From assembly GCA_027488055.1 (NCBI GenBank), contig JAIYCK010000399.1:1-17666 (forward strand): a DNA stretch of 17,666 nucleotides, written 5' to 3'. The notes below the pieces were generated by a model. That model saw only the letters and a list, made by a program, of their open reading frames with translations, was not told the DNA's origin and made no database searches. Positions 1 to 8,285 of the stretch are shown piece after piece; the first letter of the stretch is position 1, and each line of letters begins with the position of its first letter. This DNA is from Flavobacteriales bacterium. Lineage in GTDB: Bacteria > Bacteroidota > Bacteroidia > Flavobacteriales_D > Sanyastnellaceae. The translations under genes were made by a program, and so were the position numbers.

Positions 1-580
1 CGCATAAAAAGGCGACTTGCATTTGCAGCATATTCAATTGCTGCTCCGCCATGATCCTTTTGGTGCGGAGTTCAGCCGCTTTCATGTGCGGCAAGTCGCG
101 CTGCGTAGAACTAGTCAATCCTTTGGCAAATAAAACGTCGATTTTTCGTTTAGCCTCGGTGCTCAAACTATCCCACTCCCACATCATCGCCGAAATAGAG
201 CGCTGATAAGCGGCCTGATAATACCACGTCATCAACTTTTGTTCGAGCGCAGCCCATCTCAAATCCCTGTCCACCTTGCTCTGCGCCAAAGCGGTTTTAC
301 CTTGTTGATGTTGGATGCGATATACCGTGGGGAATTCCATTGTTTGTGTAATGCCTGGTGTCATGAATTGCGATGTTGGACTTTCCAAATACACCTGTGG
401 AGCAGGAATAGAGACTGCTCCTTTGGCGCGCGCTTCTGCAGCCTTGATCAATTCCTCAGCAGCCATCATTTCTGGCGCATGCATGCGCATGTGCGCCTTG
501 CATGAGTCGAGCGAAATAGATCCCTGCGCATGGCTCTGTGTGACCGCGAGCATCGCGAATACGATAAGGATTGTTCTCAT
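1..580 (-). CDS. TolC/CusC-like outer-membrane efflux protein, N-terminal part (cut by window edge)
   Basis: This frame starts at ATG 580 and stays open to base 1, giving 193 residues without a stop, so the C-terminal half lies outside the window. Residues 1-18 form a typical signal peptide (basic MRT start, hydrophobic core, SHA before Q19). The mature part is rich in Ala, Gln, Met and Lys and looks helical, as expected for the periplasmic coiled coils of TolC-family channels. The stretch TMEFPTVYRIQHQQ (about residues 79-92) resembles the conserved FPTVY segment I recall from Bacteroidota CusC-like proteins. Its start overlaps the stop of the RND pump by ATGA, so the two are probably translationally coupled. 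Inferred role: outer-membrane exit duct of a tripartite metal-efflux complex with the neighbouring pump. Family assignment is by eye; the substrate is not shown. Confidence 0.8.
   Translation of the reverse strand, partial: MRTILIVFAMLAVTQSHAQGSISLDSCKAHMRMHAPEMMAAEELIKAAEARAKGAVSIPAPQVYLESPTSQFMTPGITQTMEFPTVYRIQHQQGKTALAQSKVDRDLRWAALEQKLMTWYYQAAYQRSISAMMWEWDSLSTEAKRKIDVLFAKGLTSSTQRDLPHMKAAELRTKRIMAEQQLNMLQMQVAFLC
577..580 (-). other. ATGA stop/start overlap coupling the RND pump and the TolC-like gene
   Basis: On the minus strand the bases ATGA contain both the ATG of the TolC-like gene (580-578) and the TGA stop of the RND gene (579-577). Such 4-bp overlaps usually mean cotranscription and translational coupling by a terminating ribosome, which would keep pump and channel synthesis in step. 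Confidence 0.85.
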
Positions 581-3500
581 AATGTTTGGCGTTTTTGTTT
601 GTTGAAATAATCTTTCAAAGCCTTTTCGCCAAACAACTTAAAGATAGCGGGTGTGACCACCATATCTAAGATCGTCGACGAAATCAAGCCCCCCAAAATG
701 ACGGTGGCCACTGGATACAAAATTTCCTTGCCCGGTGCCTGTGGATCCAACGTAAGTGGTATAAGCGCGAGTGCTGTCACCAAGGCGGTCATCAATACGG
801 GCACCATCCGTTCAAGTGAACCTCGAATGATCATTCGGTCATCGAAGTTTTCTTTTTCATGCGCAATCAAATGAATATAATGTGAGATCATCATGATGCC
901 ATTGCGCGAGGCGATGCCTGTCAGCGTCACAAATCCTACCAAGGTCGCGATGGAAAAAGTGCCACCCGTAAGGGCTACCGCCATTACACTTCCTATCAAA
1001 GCAAGGGGGACGTTGCACATAATTTGCAAGGCGATACGCCACGAGCTGAAATGCAGATACAACACCAAAAAGATCCCTAGCATGGCCAAGATAGCCATCC
1101 ATGTCAACTGCCTGTTCGCCTCCCGTTGCGATTCGTATTGTCCTGCAAATACCAGATAAGCTCCCGCTGGCAGTTTCACCTTCGACTCGATTTGTGTTTT
1201 CAAATCCTCAGCGGTAGCAGCCAAATCGCGGCCTTCCACATTGCAGGAAACATACATTTTTCGTTGTCCGTTTTCATGCGCGATGTTGTTGATTGAATAG
1301 GTGTTCTCAATGTGCGCAATGCGCTCCAGGGGTATCAGTGTGCCGTCTGGTGCATCGATCAGTGTTTGTCGGATGTGCTCAATATTGGTGCGCCCCTCTT
1401 CGGTGGTGCGCAGAAGCACATCAAACGACTTGGGCCCATCATAAATTTGTCCCATCGTGAGACCATTGTAAAAAACCTCCAAATCGCGTGCGACTTTTCC
1501 AGCTTGCAGTCCATAACGTTTCAATGATTCGCGATCAATTTGAATGAGCAATTGAGGAACCATTTGTTGTCGTTCCATTTGCACATCGGTCGTTCCTTCC
1601 ACACCTTCCATGATGCCAGCGATTTGTTGCGCTGCCGTGCGCATGTCATTGAGATCATGACAGAAAACCTTGACTGCTATCTGGGCCTTCACTCCACTCA
1701 GCAAATGCTCAACCCGGTGCGATATGGGCTGGCCTACTCCAACCGAGACCCCTTGTAGAATCTTCAACTCATTTCGCAAATCTGCGATAATATCAGCTCG
1801 CTTGCGCTCAATATCTTCGTGCAATACCACATCTATTTCGCTGTTGCTTACCGGCTCGGTGTGTTCATCCAATTCGGCTCTTCCCGTTCGCCGCGCCACA
1901 CTTTTCACTTCAGGAACACGCAGCATGACACGCTCAGCCAAAGCCCCAATTCGATTGCTTTCTTCCAACGAAGTGCCAGAGGGCGCATACAGATTGATGG
2001 TAAAACTGCCCTCATTGAATGGTGGTAAAAATTCAGATCCGAAAAATGGAATGACACTGAAAGCACCAATCACCAAGACAAAGGCCACTGACAACACAGA
2101 CTTTGGATGACGCAGAGTATAACCCAACAAACGCGCATCCTGCCGTTTGAGCACACGTACCAAAGGAGAGTCGCGTTTGGCTTCGTGAGGCTTCATCTTG
2201 GTCAAGAGATAACTGCACAACACGGGCGTAATGGTCAAGGAAACGATCAAAGAAGCAAGGATGCTCGTGATATAGGCAATACCCAGCGGAGCAAATATTT
2301 TTCCCTCTATCCCTTGTAAATAAAACAAAGGCAAAAACACCAAGACGACAATGATCGTCGCATACACGATGGAATTGCGTACTTCGCTGCTTGCATTGAA
2401 AATCACGCGCATTTGTTTGAATCTGTAATCCATCTGCGATTCATCTGCACCGCGTGGAAAACGCTCATTGAATTCCTTCAATCGCCGATGCACATTCTCC
2501 ACATCCACAATCGCGTCATCTACCAACTCGCCGATGGCAATGGCCAAGCCTCCCAATGTCAAGGTATTGATGGATATCCCAAAGAGCTTGAATACAATGG
2601 CTGTTATGACAATTGAAAGTGGGATAGCCGTGAGTGTAATAATCGTTGTCCTGAAATTCAATAGAAATATGAATAAGACAATAATGACCAGAATAAATCC
2701 ATCGCGCAGTGCTTCTTCCACATTGCCAATCGAATGTTCAATAAACTGCTTTTGTTGGAATATCTCAGGATTGACCTGAATGTGGGAAGGCAACGAAGAC
2801 CGCAATTCTTGCAACGCCTGCGTAACTTGATTGGTCAATTCAACAGTGTTGGACCCTGGTTGTTTCTCCACCGTCAAGATGACTGCTGCTCCTCCGTTCA
2901 CTCCTGCATCGCCTCGTTTGATGGCTGCACCCAACTGCACATCTGCGACTTGTTGAAGCAATACTGGCAAGCCCGCTTGATTGCGCAACACCGTTTGTTT
3001 GAGATCATCCAATCCCTCCGCTCTGGCCACATTGCGTATAAACACCTCTGAGCCATAGGAATTGAAAAATCCCCCTGTACTGTTGTTGGTGCTATAGGAA
3101 AGCGCTTTCTCTACGTCATCAATGGTGAGTTGATATTGCTTCAGTTTTTGGGAGGAAACCAACACCTGGTATTGAGTGCGTTCACCACCAATGGCGATGA
3201 CCTGACTCACGCCTTTGATGGCCATCAGCCTGCGGCGTATAGTGAATTCACTCAGGGTGCGCAAGTCACGCGCTTGAGCTGAATCGGAACTCACCGAAAT
3301 GGCCATGATCTGACCCATGATACTGCTCACAGGGCCCATGATGGGGGTGATGCCCTCTGGTAATCGCACTGTTTGAAGTCTTTCGGAGACCATTTGGCGC
3401 GCCAAATAAATATCGGTCCCCCATTCGAATTCGACATAGACCATGCCCAGGCCAATGCCCGAGTTACTTCGAATATCTTCTACCCCAGGCGAGCCATTGA

Positions 3501-3717
3501 GCGCTGTTTCGACAGGCAATACCACTTGGGTTTCAAGCTCTTCAGGAGCCATTCCATTGGCTTCAAGAAATATGGTTACTCGCGGCCGATTGAGATCTGG
3601 CAATACATCGATTGGTAAGAATACCAAGGTGACAGTGCCATAAACCAATAACAACGCAGCCATTGAAACAACCAATAAACGGTTGTTCAGCGAGAACCGA
3701 ATGAGTCGGTTCAACAT
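577..3717 (-). CDS. CusA/CzcA-family heavy-metal RND efflux pump (inner-membrane permease)
   Basis: The product is 1046 residues, the usual length of heavy-metal RND permeases (CusA/CzcA about 1040-1070). It has the family layout: an N-terminal membrane helix (about 13-35), a first periplasmic porter region opening with FLPIDVLPDLNRP, a central helix block (about 340-520) and a second half of the same plan. The transmembrane proton-relay segment around residue 395 reads IGELVDDAIVDVEN, with the acidic residues expected of a proton antiporter. The second porter region contains GRAELDEHTEPVSNSEIDV, matching the GxAE segment of CusA and CzcA. Role: proton-driven export of metal cations from periplasm or cytoplasm through a TolC-like duct. 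It lies 55 bp after a small His/Cys-rich gene and overlaps the TolC-like gene. The methionine triad of Cu(I)/Ag(I)-exporting CusA is not apparent by eye, so I do not assign Cus rather than Czc specificity. Confidence 0.93.
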   Translation of the reverse strand: MLNRLIRFSLNNRLLVVSMAALLLVYGTVTLVFLPIDVLPDLNRPRVTIFLEANGMAPEELETQVVLPVETALNGSPGVEDIRSNSGIGLGMVYVEFEWGTDIYLARQMVSERLQTVRLPEGITPIMGPVSSIMGQIMAISVSSDSAQARDLRTLSEFTIRRRLMAIKGVSQVIAIGGERTQYQVLVSSQKLKQYQLTIDDVEKALSYSTNNSTGGFFNSYGSEVFIRNVARAEGLDDLKQTVLRNQAGLPVLLQQVADVQLGAAIKRGDAGVNGGAAVILTVEKQPGSNTVELTNQVTQALQELRSSLPSHIQVNPEIFQQKQFIEHSIGNVEEALRDGFILVIIVLFIFLLNFRTTIITLTAIPLSIVITAIVFKLFGISINTLTLGGLAIAIGELVDDAIVDVENVHRRLKEFNERFPRGADESQMDYRFKQMRVIFNASSEVRNSIVYATIIVVLVFLPLFYLQGIEGKIFAPLGIAYITSILASLIVSLTITPVLCSYLLTKMKPHEAKRDSPLVRVLKRQDARLLGYTLRHPKSVLSVAFVLVIGAFSVIPFFGSEFLPPFNEGSFTINLYAPSGTSLEESNRIGALAERVMLRVPEVKSVARRTGRAELDEHTEPVSNSEIDVVLHEDIERKRADIIADLRNELKILQGVSVGVGQPISHRVEHLLSGVKAQIAVKVFCHDLNDMRTAAQQIAGIMEGVEGTTDVQMERQQMVPQLLIQIDRESLKRYGLQAGKVARDLEVFYNGLTMGQIYDGPKSFDVLLRTTEEGRTNIEHIRQTLIDAPDGTLIPLERIAHIENTYSINNIAHENGQRKMYVSCNVEGRDLAATAEDLKTQIESKVKLPAGAYLVFAGQYESQREANRQLTWMAILAMLGIFLVLYLHFSSWRIALQIMCNVPLALIGSVMAVALTGGTFSIATLVGFVTLTGIASRNGIMMISHYIHLIAHEKENFDDRMIIRGSLERMVPVLMTALVTALALIPLTLDPQAPGKEILYPVATVILGGLISSTILDMVVTPAIFKLFGEKALKDYFNKQKRQTL

Positions 3718-3772
3718 AAAAATTAAATTTAATAAATAAGATAAATGGAGAATGGCCGCTAACGGCTATAAC
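3718..3772 (-). other. AT-rich intergenic leader with short stem-loop between the small gene and the RND gene
   Basis: These 55 bases separate two co-directional genes. On the minus strand a GCCG-TTAG-CGGC stem-loop (plus coordinates 3755-3766) is followed by an almost pure A/T stretch up to the RND start codon. The stem has only four G/C pairs and no clean U-run, so it is not a convincing terminator. Cotranscription with limited read-through or RNA processing is the likeliest reading. Confidence 0.4.
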
Positions 3773-4150
3773 TTATCCTATCTTGGGAGGTTGCCAGATT
3801 TCAGCAGCGAATGTGCGAATGTGCGGGCTGGTGTAGTATGCGTTTTTGGGACACGATTGGGGGTCAACAAAACCTTTTTCTAACTGCAGTGCAGCAAATG
3901 TTGCCTCTACGACCACAGGATGAAAATCGACATGTTGGAAGGGAAGATCAGCATGGGCATCGCGCTGATCGCAGTGGAAATGTTGAGCACAATAATGATC
4001 GTGGATGTAGGCGAAGATATGGATATCCGGGTTGCTATCTTGATGCATTAAAAAGTGTGATACCAGTGCTTGCAGCTTGACAAGCTCCGAAAGATTGACA
4101 TATCCCGTCAAGAATATCGTCACCATAAAGATGGCTCCCATTCTACGCAT
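3773..4150 (-). CDS. Small His/Cys-rich protein heading the metal-efflux operon
   Basis: The product is 125 residues with a hydrophobic N-terminus (about residues 5-30) that could be a signal peptide or membrane anchor. The rest contains eleven histidines and three cysteines, concentrated in IHDHYCAQHFHCDQRDAH (about 49-66). It ends in EIWQPPKIG. From memory it resembles a short uncharacterised Bacteroidota protein with a SHFxxH...HY core and a terminal IWQPP motif, commonly found beside CusA-type pumps; I cannot verify this here. The gene lies 55 bp upstream of the RND gene on the same strand and is probably first in the operon. A periplasmic metal-binding or metal-sensing role would fit the composition and position, but that is inference. 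Alternative starts at Met4 or Met9 cannot be excluded. Confidence 0.75.
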   Translation of the reverse strand: MRRMGAIFMVTIFLTGYVNLSELVKLQALVSHFLMHQDSNPDIHIFAYIHDHYCAQHFHCDQRDAHADLPFQHVDFHPVVVEATFAALQLEKGFVDPQSCPKNAYYTSPHIRTFAAEIWQPPKIG

Positions 4151-4155
4151 AATGA

Positions 4156-4163
4156 CAAAATTA
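4156..4163 (-). promoter_or_regulatory. Bacteroidota -7 promoter element TAATTTTG next to the start codon
   Basis: On the minus strand TAATTTTG matches the TAnnTTTG -7 consensus of Bacteroidota exactly and ends five bases before the ATG at 4150. The -33 region, 19 bases upstream, reads CGTG and agrees only weakly with TTTG/TTG. If used, transcription would begin at or next to the ATG and the mRNA would be leaderless. An 8-mer with two free positions can occur by chance in AT-rich DNA. Confidence 0.4.
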
Positions 4164-4238
4164 GGAATTCTCCAGCGAAAGTCACGATATATGGTCCGTA
4201 TTTTTTAAATTGCCATCCTATTTCTAGCGCTATCTCCA

Positions 4239-7200
4239 ATGAAAAACATATTGATTCGAGCCACATACATTCTAGCATGCATACTCTCAACGAGCGGTAT
4301 TATCGGACAATGCGAATGCGGTGAAGATCTCACACCACCGACGTTTGCAGGCGACGTTGATGTCTCGCTAGATCAATGTGCCGAAAACACCGAGCCATAT
4401 GCATTAATCGTCTCGGACAATTGCACAGAAAACCCAAGTGTCAATGTAACCCCAGTGCTTATTTCCAGTGAGTATTGTGGGCTTACCCCAATAATCACCT
4501 CTGCGTGTGAAATCGCTGAGCCTTGGAACTTAAAGATAAACAACATCACTGACGGCATGGGCAGCTTCCACGCATTGTCCTTTGGTTTTCGTCGTTTAGC
4601 GGATGGGAACGCTCGATTGACTGGGCTGCTTCAGAGCACGCGAGACACATCGGCATATATTGAGGTGTCCATTCTTTTGGAAGGCGAATTGGTTTGGTCT
4701 CAGCTCTTAAACGAAAACCCGATGAACGTTTACCGCCCAAACTGTTCCGGTATCGATGCGCTTTATCAAACTTGGAGTTATTACAGGATCAGCCCCGATA
4801 ATTCATACCTTGAAGGAAGAGGTACAATGGAAGGGACACTTCTATATCTAAATCCTTATCCTGCTGACTTTACCGAAAGGGTCCAAATAGGAAACGGGGC
4901 AAATACATTCAATTTGAATCACGGCCTTTGGGCGCAGTGCACCTTTTCCGGCAGCTTGGTTTATAGCGGAACAAATTTGTCAATTGACATTGCTGAATTG
5001 GGACAAATTGCAGGTGACTTTACCTGTTGTGCCAGCGAAATGAATGAGCTCAAATACAACGCAACCGATAATTGCAATAACCTCGGCACGGCAATTCAAT
5101 GGGTTGAAATACGGGATAGCGATTTACCTGTATTCTCAACGACCCCTCAAAGCTATGAACAAATCATTTGCGATGGTTATCCGATAAATACACCCAGCGC
5201 ATATGACCAATGCAGCGATGTGACCGTTAGCGCATTCCAGTTAAATACCAATTACTGGTTTGTTGCCACCGATGCCTGTGGCAACAACTCCATCAGCAAA
5301 AGTCAAATAACTGTGCTTCCGGCGTTAGGTGAAACCTGTGATTACTACGGTTGCACAAATCCATTGTCCGCTCAGTACAATCCAAATGCAATAATCGATG
5401 ATGGTTCATGCAACTTCTACCAAATCACTGCCATTGCGTTTATTGATAACAATTTCAACGGATCTTTTGATGCCAATGAAGCTCCTTTGCAAGGTGCCAC
5501 GATCACTACGTCAGCAGAACTAGGATCGTTCATCACGGATCAATTTGGTTCGACCCAATTCTTCATTGATCGCAATTCCGAAGACAACCTGATATCCATC
5601 GATTATTCTTCAACAGGATTCATAGATCCCACCACACCCGAAGAAATTGTGATGAGCGGATTCAACGTTTCTCCGATTGTGTATTTCGGTGTAGTTCCCG
5701 GTTTCAATCAAGACAATCCGCTTTACTTGAATTTAGTCGCCCAATCATTGCCCTGCCAAAACAATGAATTTGATCTCGAAGTGAGTCTAACCAATACATT
5801 TACCAACACCATCAGCGGAACCATTGTATCTTTTGTTCTTCCCGAGTACTGCACGCTCGTAAATGCTGCAAACTTATTGGCCCAATTGGGAGATACCATC
5901 TATATGGAAATGCCGACAATCAACCAAGGAGCATCATCCACCGCCAAAATGACATTGGCAGTGGACCGCGAATCCCTCATAGCATCGGGTGCTACTGATT
6001 TCACAGTCCAATCGCTAATAACCAACTACAACATTCAAAATGAACATCGTTTCCCGATTTATTGCGAGGGAAACAACAACGCAGCTTTGTCTGCTGCGCC
6101 CGGGGTGAACAATGACGAGATGCTCATTACTCCCCAAAAGATAAATTACCACTTTACATATACCGCCACAGCCTTAACTACCGACTTTGATCTGACCATC
6201 CTACCATCCACAACCGACATCCCTTTTGATCCACAAAGCATAGCATCCGATAAAATCTATAGCTTGGAAATAAGCAATAATCCTTTGCGTTACGATCTTC
6301 ATTTCGACAATTTGACCCTTGAAGAAGGAGAAAGCATTTCGTTAACTTATGCCATCGATGCTTCTGAAGAACAAAATGGCAGGCTCATTTCACAGCGTAT
6401 TCAATTCATCGCTAATGGGGTGTATGGCACATCCAACTGGGTGGATCGCAAAATCGTTGACTGTAGATCATACGACATAACCTACTCTAGCAATCTGGAA
6501 TCTTGTTTAACCAACCTTGAGTTCTATAGCGAGAGTGACTTCTATACCAACTTTAATTGGTATGTCAATGATAGTCTTTACCTGTCGGCCTCCAATGCGT
6601 TGATTATATCGCCCGACGATACACTTGAGACAATACGCATCGAGGCATACAACTTTATATGTCAAACGTCTGAAGTGATCGCTATTGAGGACGTTTTTAT
6701 AGCCAACACCTTAGAGATAAGCCATACGGAAACTTCTTTTTGTGCCGGTGAGCCCGTGACCTTTACGGCACTATCAAACAGCGACTCTGTGCGTTGGTAC
6801 ATCAATGACGAATTGCTATCAACGGGCATTTCTTTCCAAGCATTTGAATCAGGATCTGTGATTGCTGAGGTTGCTGAAAATGGACCTTGCCCAGCGATTT
6901 CTCGACAAGTGGATATCCAGCAAATCGCTCTGCCACAAGTTCAAATCGATTTCGACAACGATTCAACAATCTGTGAAAACGAAAGCCAACTCGTGCTCTT
7001 CTCTGCAAATCAACCCAACTACACGATCTTCCTCAACGATCTTATTGCTACTGAAAACCCATTAACCATAGACACAACGTCAACTGTTTTGATCACAGCA
7101 AGCAACTTATGTGGCTCGACTCAAGAAGAGCAATCGTTCACATTTGTTTCCCTGCCAGAAATTGGATTCGAAACCATTGGCAACACCTCCTTCTGTGATG

Positions 7201-7826
7201 GAGAATCCGTCAATATCAATGTTGAAGGCTCCGGCGACATCGTGGTGTTGGCAAACAATCAGCAAGTCACTAGCCTTCCATTCAATGTATTCGATAACAC
7301 ATCGCTTTTGGCCACAGCCAGCAACATCTGTGGCAGTGTCTCCGAAGAACTGAACATCGTCGTGTATCCCATACCTTCGGCTGATTTCACCTACGACAAT
7401 ACCGCTCAGTCTATCACAGCAATCGATGAAGGTCAATACCAATGGCTGCTCAATGGCCAACCCATTAGCGATGCGGTCATTCAGACCTATTTCATCACAG
7501 AAACAGGGCCTTACTCGCTCACTATTGTTTCTCCCTTTGGATGCCAAAATACCTCGAGCATTGAGTTCATCAATTACTTGATGCTCCAGGAACCAAGCGC
7601 AGACGATGTAGAAATATTCCCCAACCCCGCCAATGAATATGTCCAAATACGAAACACTTCTCAGTCTTGGACTACACCGTTTAGCATCTACAATGAACTC
7701 GGTCAACTCATGCGAAACCAATTCATCTACCCTGGAAAAACTGTTGCTATTGATGTACAGCATTGGCCAAGCGGAATATACATCGTTGTTTGGAATAACC
7801 ACAGCAAAAAACTTACTGTGAATTGA
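4239..7826 (+). CDS. Large secreted modular surface protein with T9SS type A sorting domain
   Basis: The product has 1195 residues. A signal peptide covers about residues 1-24 (core to STSGIIG, then QCEC). Residues 28-75 start an HYR-like unit (DLTPPTF, then VSDNC); about 95-265 form a separate beta-rich domain (GNARLTG, QTWSYYRI, VQIGNGANTF); a second HYR-like segment (ATDNCNN to TDACGNNS) spans about 275-365. Residues 371-391 are a GCTNPLSAQYNPNA...DDGSC repeat, common in Bacteroidota. About 395-480 resembles a Cna-B/SdrD-B fold (FIDNNFNGSFDANE). About 490-750 has two conserved-repeat-like beta domains, and 755-1115 several Cys-containing Ig-like repeats (SFCAGEPV, TICENES, SFCDGESV). The C-terminus (1123-1195) has EIFPNPANEYVQI, YNELGQLM and SGIYIVVW, typical of the type A signal recognised by T9SS. 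Inferred role: exported and surface-attached or released, perhaps adhesive; no catalytic motif is visible. It is divergent from the efflux operon with 88 bp between starts. Confidence 0.9.
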   Translation: MKNILIRATYILACILSTSGIIGQCECGEDLTPPTFAGDVDVSLDQCAENTEPYALIVSDNCTENPSVNVTPVLISSEYCGLTPIITSACEIAEPWNLKINNITDGMGSFHALSFGFRRLADGNARLTGLLQSTRDTSAYIEVSILLEGELVWSQLLNENPMNVYRPNCSGIDALYQTWSYYRISPDNSYLEGRGTMEGTLLYLNPYPADFTERVQIGNGANTFNLNHGLWAQCTFSGSLVYSGTNLSIDIAELGQIAGDFTCCASEMNELKYNATDNCNNLGTAIQWVEIRDSDLPVFSTTPQSYEQIICDGYPINTPSAYDQCSDVTVSAFQLNTNYWFVATDACGNNSISKSQITVLPALGETCDYYGCTNPLSAQYNPNAIIDDGSCNFYQITAIAFIDNNFNGSFDANEAPLQGATITTSAELGSFITDQFGSTQFFIDRNSEDNLISIDYSSTGFIDPTTPEEIVMSGFNVSPIVYFGVVPGFNQDNPLYLNLVAQSLPCQNNEFDLEVSLTNTFTNTISGTIVSFVLPEYCTLVNAANLLAQLGDTIYMEMPTINQGASSTAKMTLAVDRESLIASGATDFTVQSLITNYNIQNEHRFPIYCEGNNNAALSAAPGVNNDEMLITPQKINYHFTYTATALTTDFDLTILPSTTDIPFDPQSIASDKIYSLEISNNPLRYDLHFDNLTLEEGESISLTYAIDASEEQNGRLISQRIQFIANGVYGTSNWVDRKIVDCRSYDITYSSNLESCLTNLEFYSESDFYTNFNWYVNDSLYLSASNALIISPDDTLETIRIEAYNFICQTSEVIAIEDVFIANTLEISHTETSFCAGEPVTFTALSNSDSVRWYINDELLSTGISFQAFESGSVIAEVAENGPCPAISRQVDIQQIALPQVQIDFDNDSTICENESQLVLFSANQPNYTIFLNDLIATENPLTIDTTSTVLITASNLCGSTQEEQSFTFVSLPEIGFETIGNTSFCDGESVNINVEGSGDIVVLANNQQVTSLPFNVFDNTSLLATASNICGSVSEELNIVVYPIPSADFTYDNTAQSITAIDEGQYQWLLNGQPISDAVIQTYFITETGPYSLTIVSPFGCQNTSSIEFINYLMLQEPSADDVEIFPNPANEYVQIRNTSQSWTTPFSIYNELGQLMRNQFIYPGKTVAIDVQHWPSGIYIVVWNNHSKKLTVN

Positions 7827-8198
7827 TGGCCAGCACCTGCAGGCCACCTGAATTCGCTCTTATCCGCGAGAGCTTACTGCATTGGTAAAAGTAAAAATCC
7901 GACATTGCCATCCAATTTGGCATGCTTGAGCAGATCCTACTTGGACTCACCGTCCTAAGCCTCAAAACCAGCCAATGATGGCATATACAGCCATTGCCTG
8001 ATCTTTACTATCCTTCAAACTACTGAGCGCACCGGTCAAAGCGCAATCATATTCACTTGTTTGGAAAAGAGCAAGAAAAATAATCATTTATCTCGGGTTA
8101 AAGTTCAGTCATTGCCGACGTCCGATGATCAAAATCCATCGTAAAAGACCACCAACTGGGCAGAAGCACCATGCCTCCCCGCAAATTTCGCACAAAAG
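7827..8198. other. Non-coding stretch between the secreted-protein gene and the tonB terminator
   Basis: I find no convincing gene here. A short hairpin (TGGCC...GGCCA, 7827-7846) begins right after the stop of the secreted-protein gene but lacks a U-run. A second small inverted repeat (TGCCA...TGGCA) lies at 7906-7922. A 41-codon minus-strand ORF (7962-8087) is probably chance. The stretch may be ordinary 3' region or decayed sequence. Confidence 0.4.
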
Positions 8199-8235
8199 AA
8201 AAGAGGCTGTCTCAACATGGGAGACAGCCTCTTTT
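8199..8235 (-). terminator. Strong intrinsic terminator of the exbB-exbD-exbD-tonB operon (possibly bidirectional)
   Basis: The arms AAAAGAGGCTGTCTC (8199-8213) and GAGACAGCCTCTTTT (8221-8235) are perfect complements: a 15-bp stem with a 7-base loop, starting about 50 bases past the tonB stop. On the minus strand the hairpin is followed by TTTTCTTTT; on the plus strand the arm ends in TTTT, so it could also stop transcripts coming from 4239-7826. Confidence 0.9.
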
Positions 8236-8285
8236 CAATATTGTTCCGCTGATATTTCTTCAGCTCAAAAGCTACATTTATTTTA

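Noticed and set aside
4278..4283. Possible lipoprotein Cys14 in the secreted protein at 4239
   Set aside because: The residues before it (YIL-A) fit a lipobox poorly and the Cys comes inside the hydrophobic core; an ordinary signal peptide ending near residue 24 fits better.
7107..7847. 246-codon minus-strand ORF antisense to the end of the T9SS cargo gene
   Set aside because: It lies opposite a clearly coding frame with Ig-like repeats and a sorting domain; its own translation shows no recognisable motif and no sensible gene context.
7962..8087. 41-codon minus-strand ORF (starts MIIFLALFQTSEYD) downstream of the tonB terminator
   Set aside because: It is short, lies beyond a strong terminator with no visible promoter, and shows no familiar motif. 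Such lengths are expected by chance.
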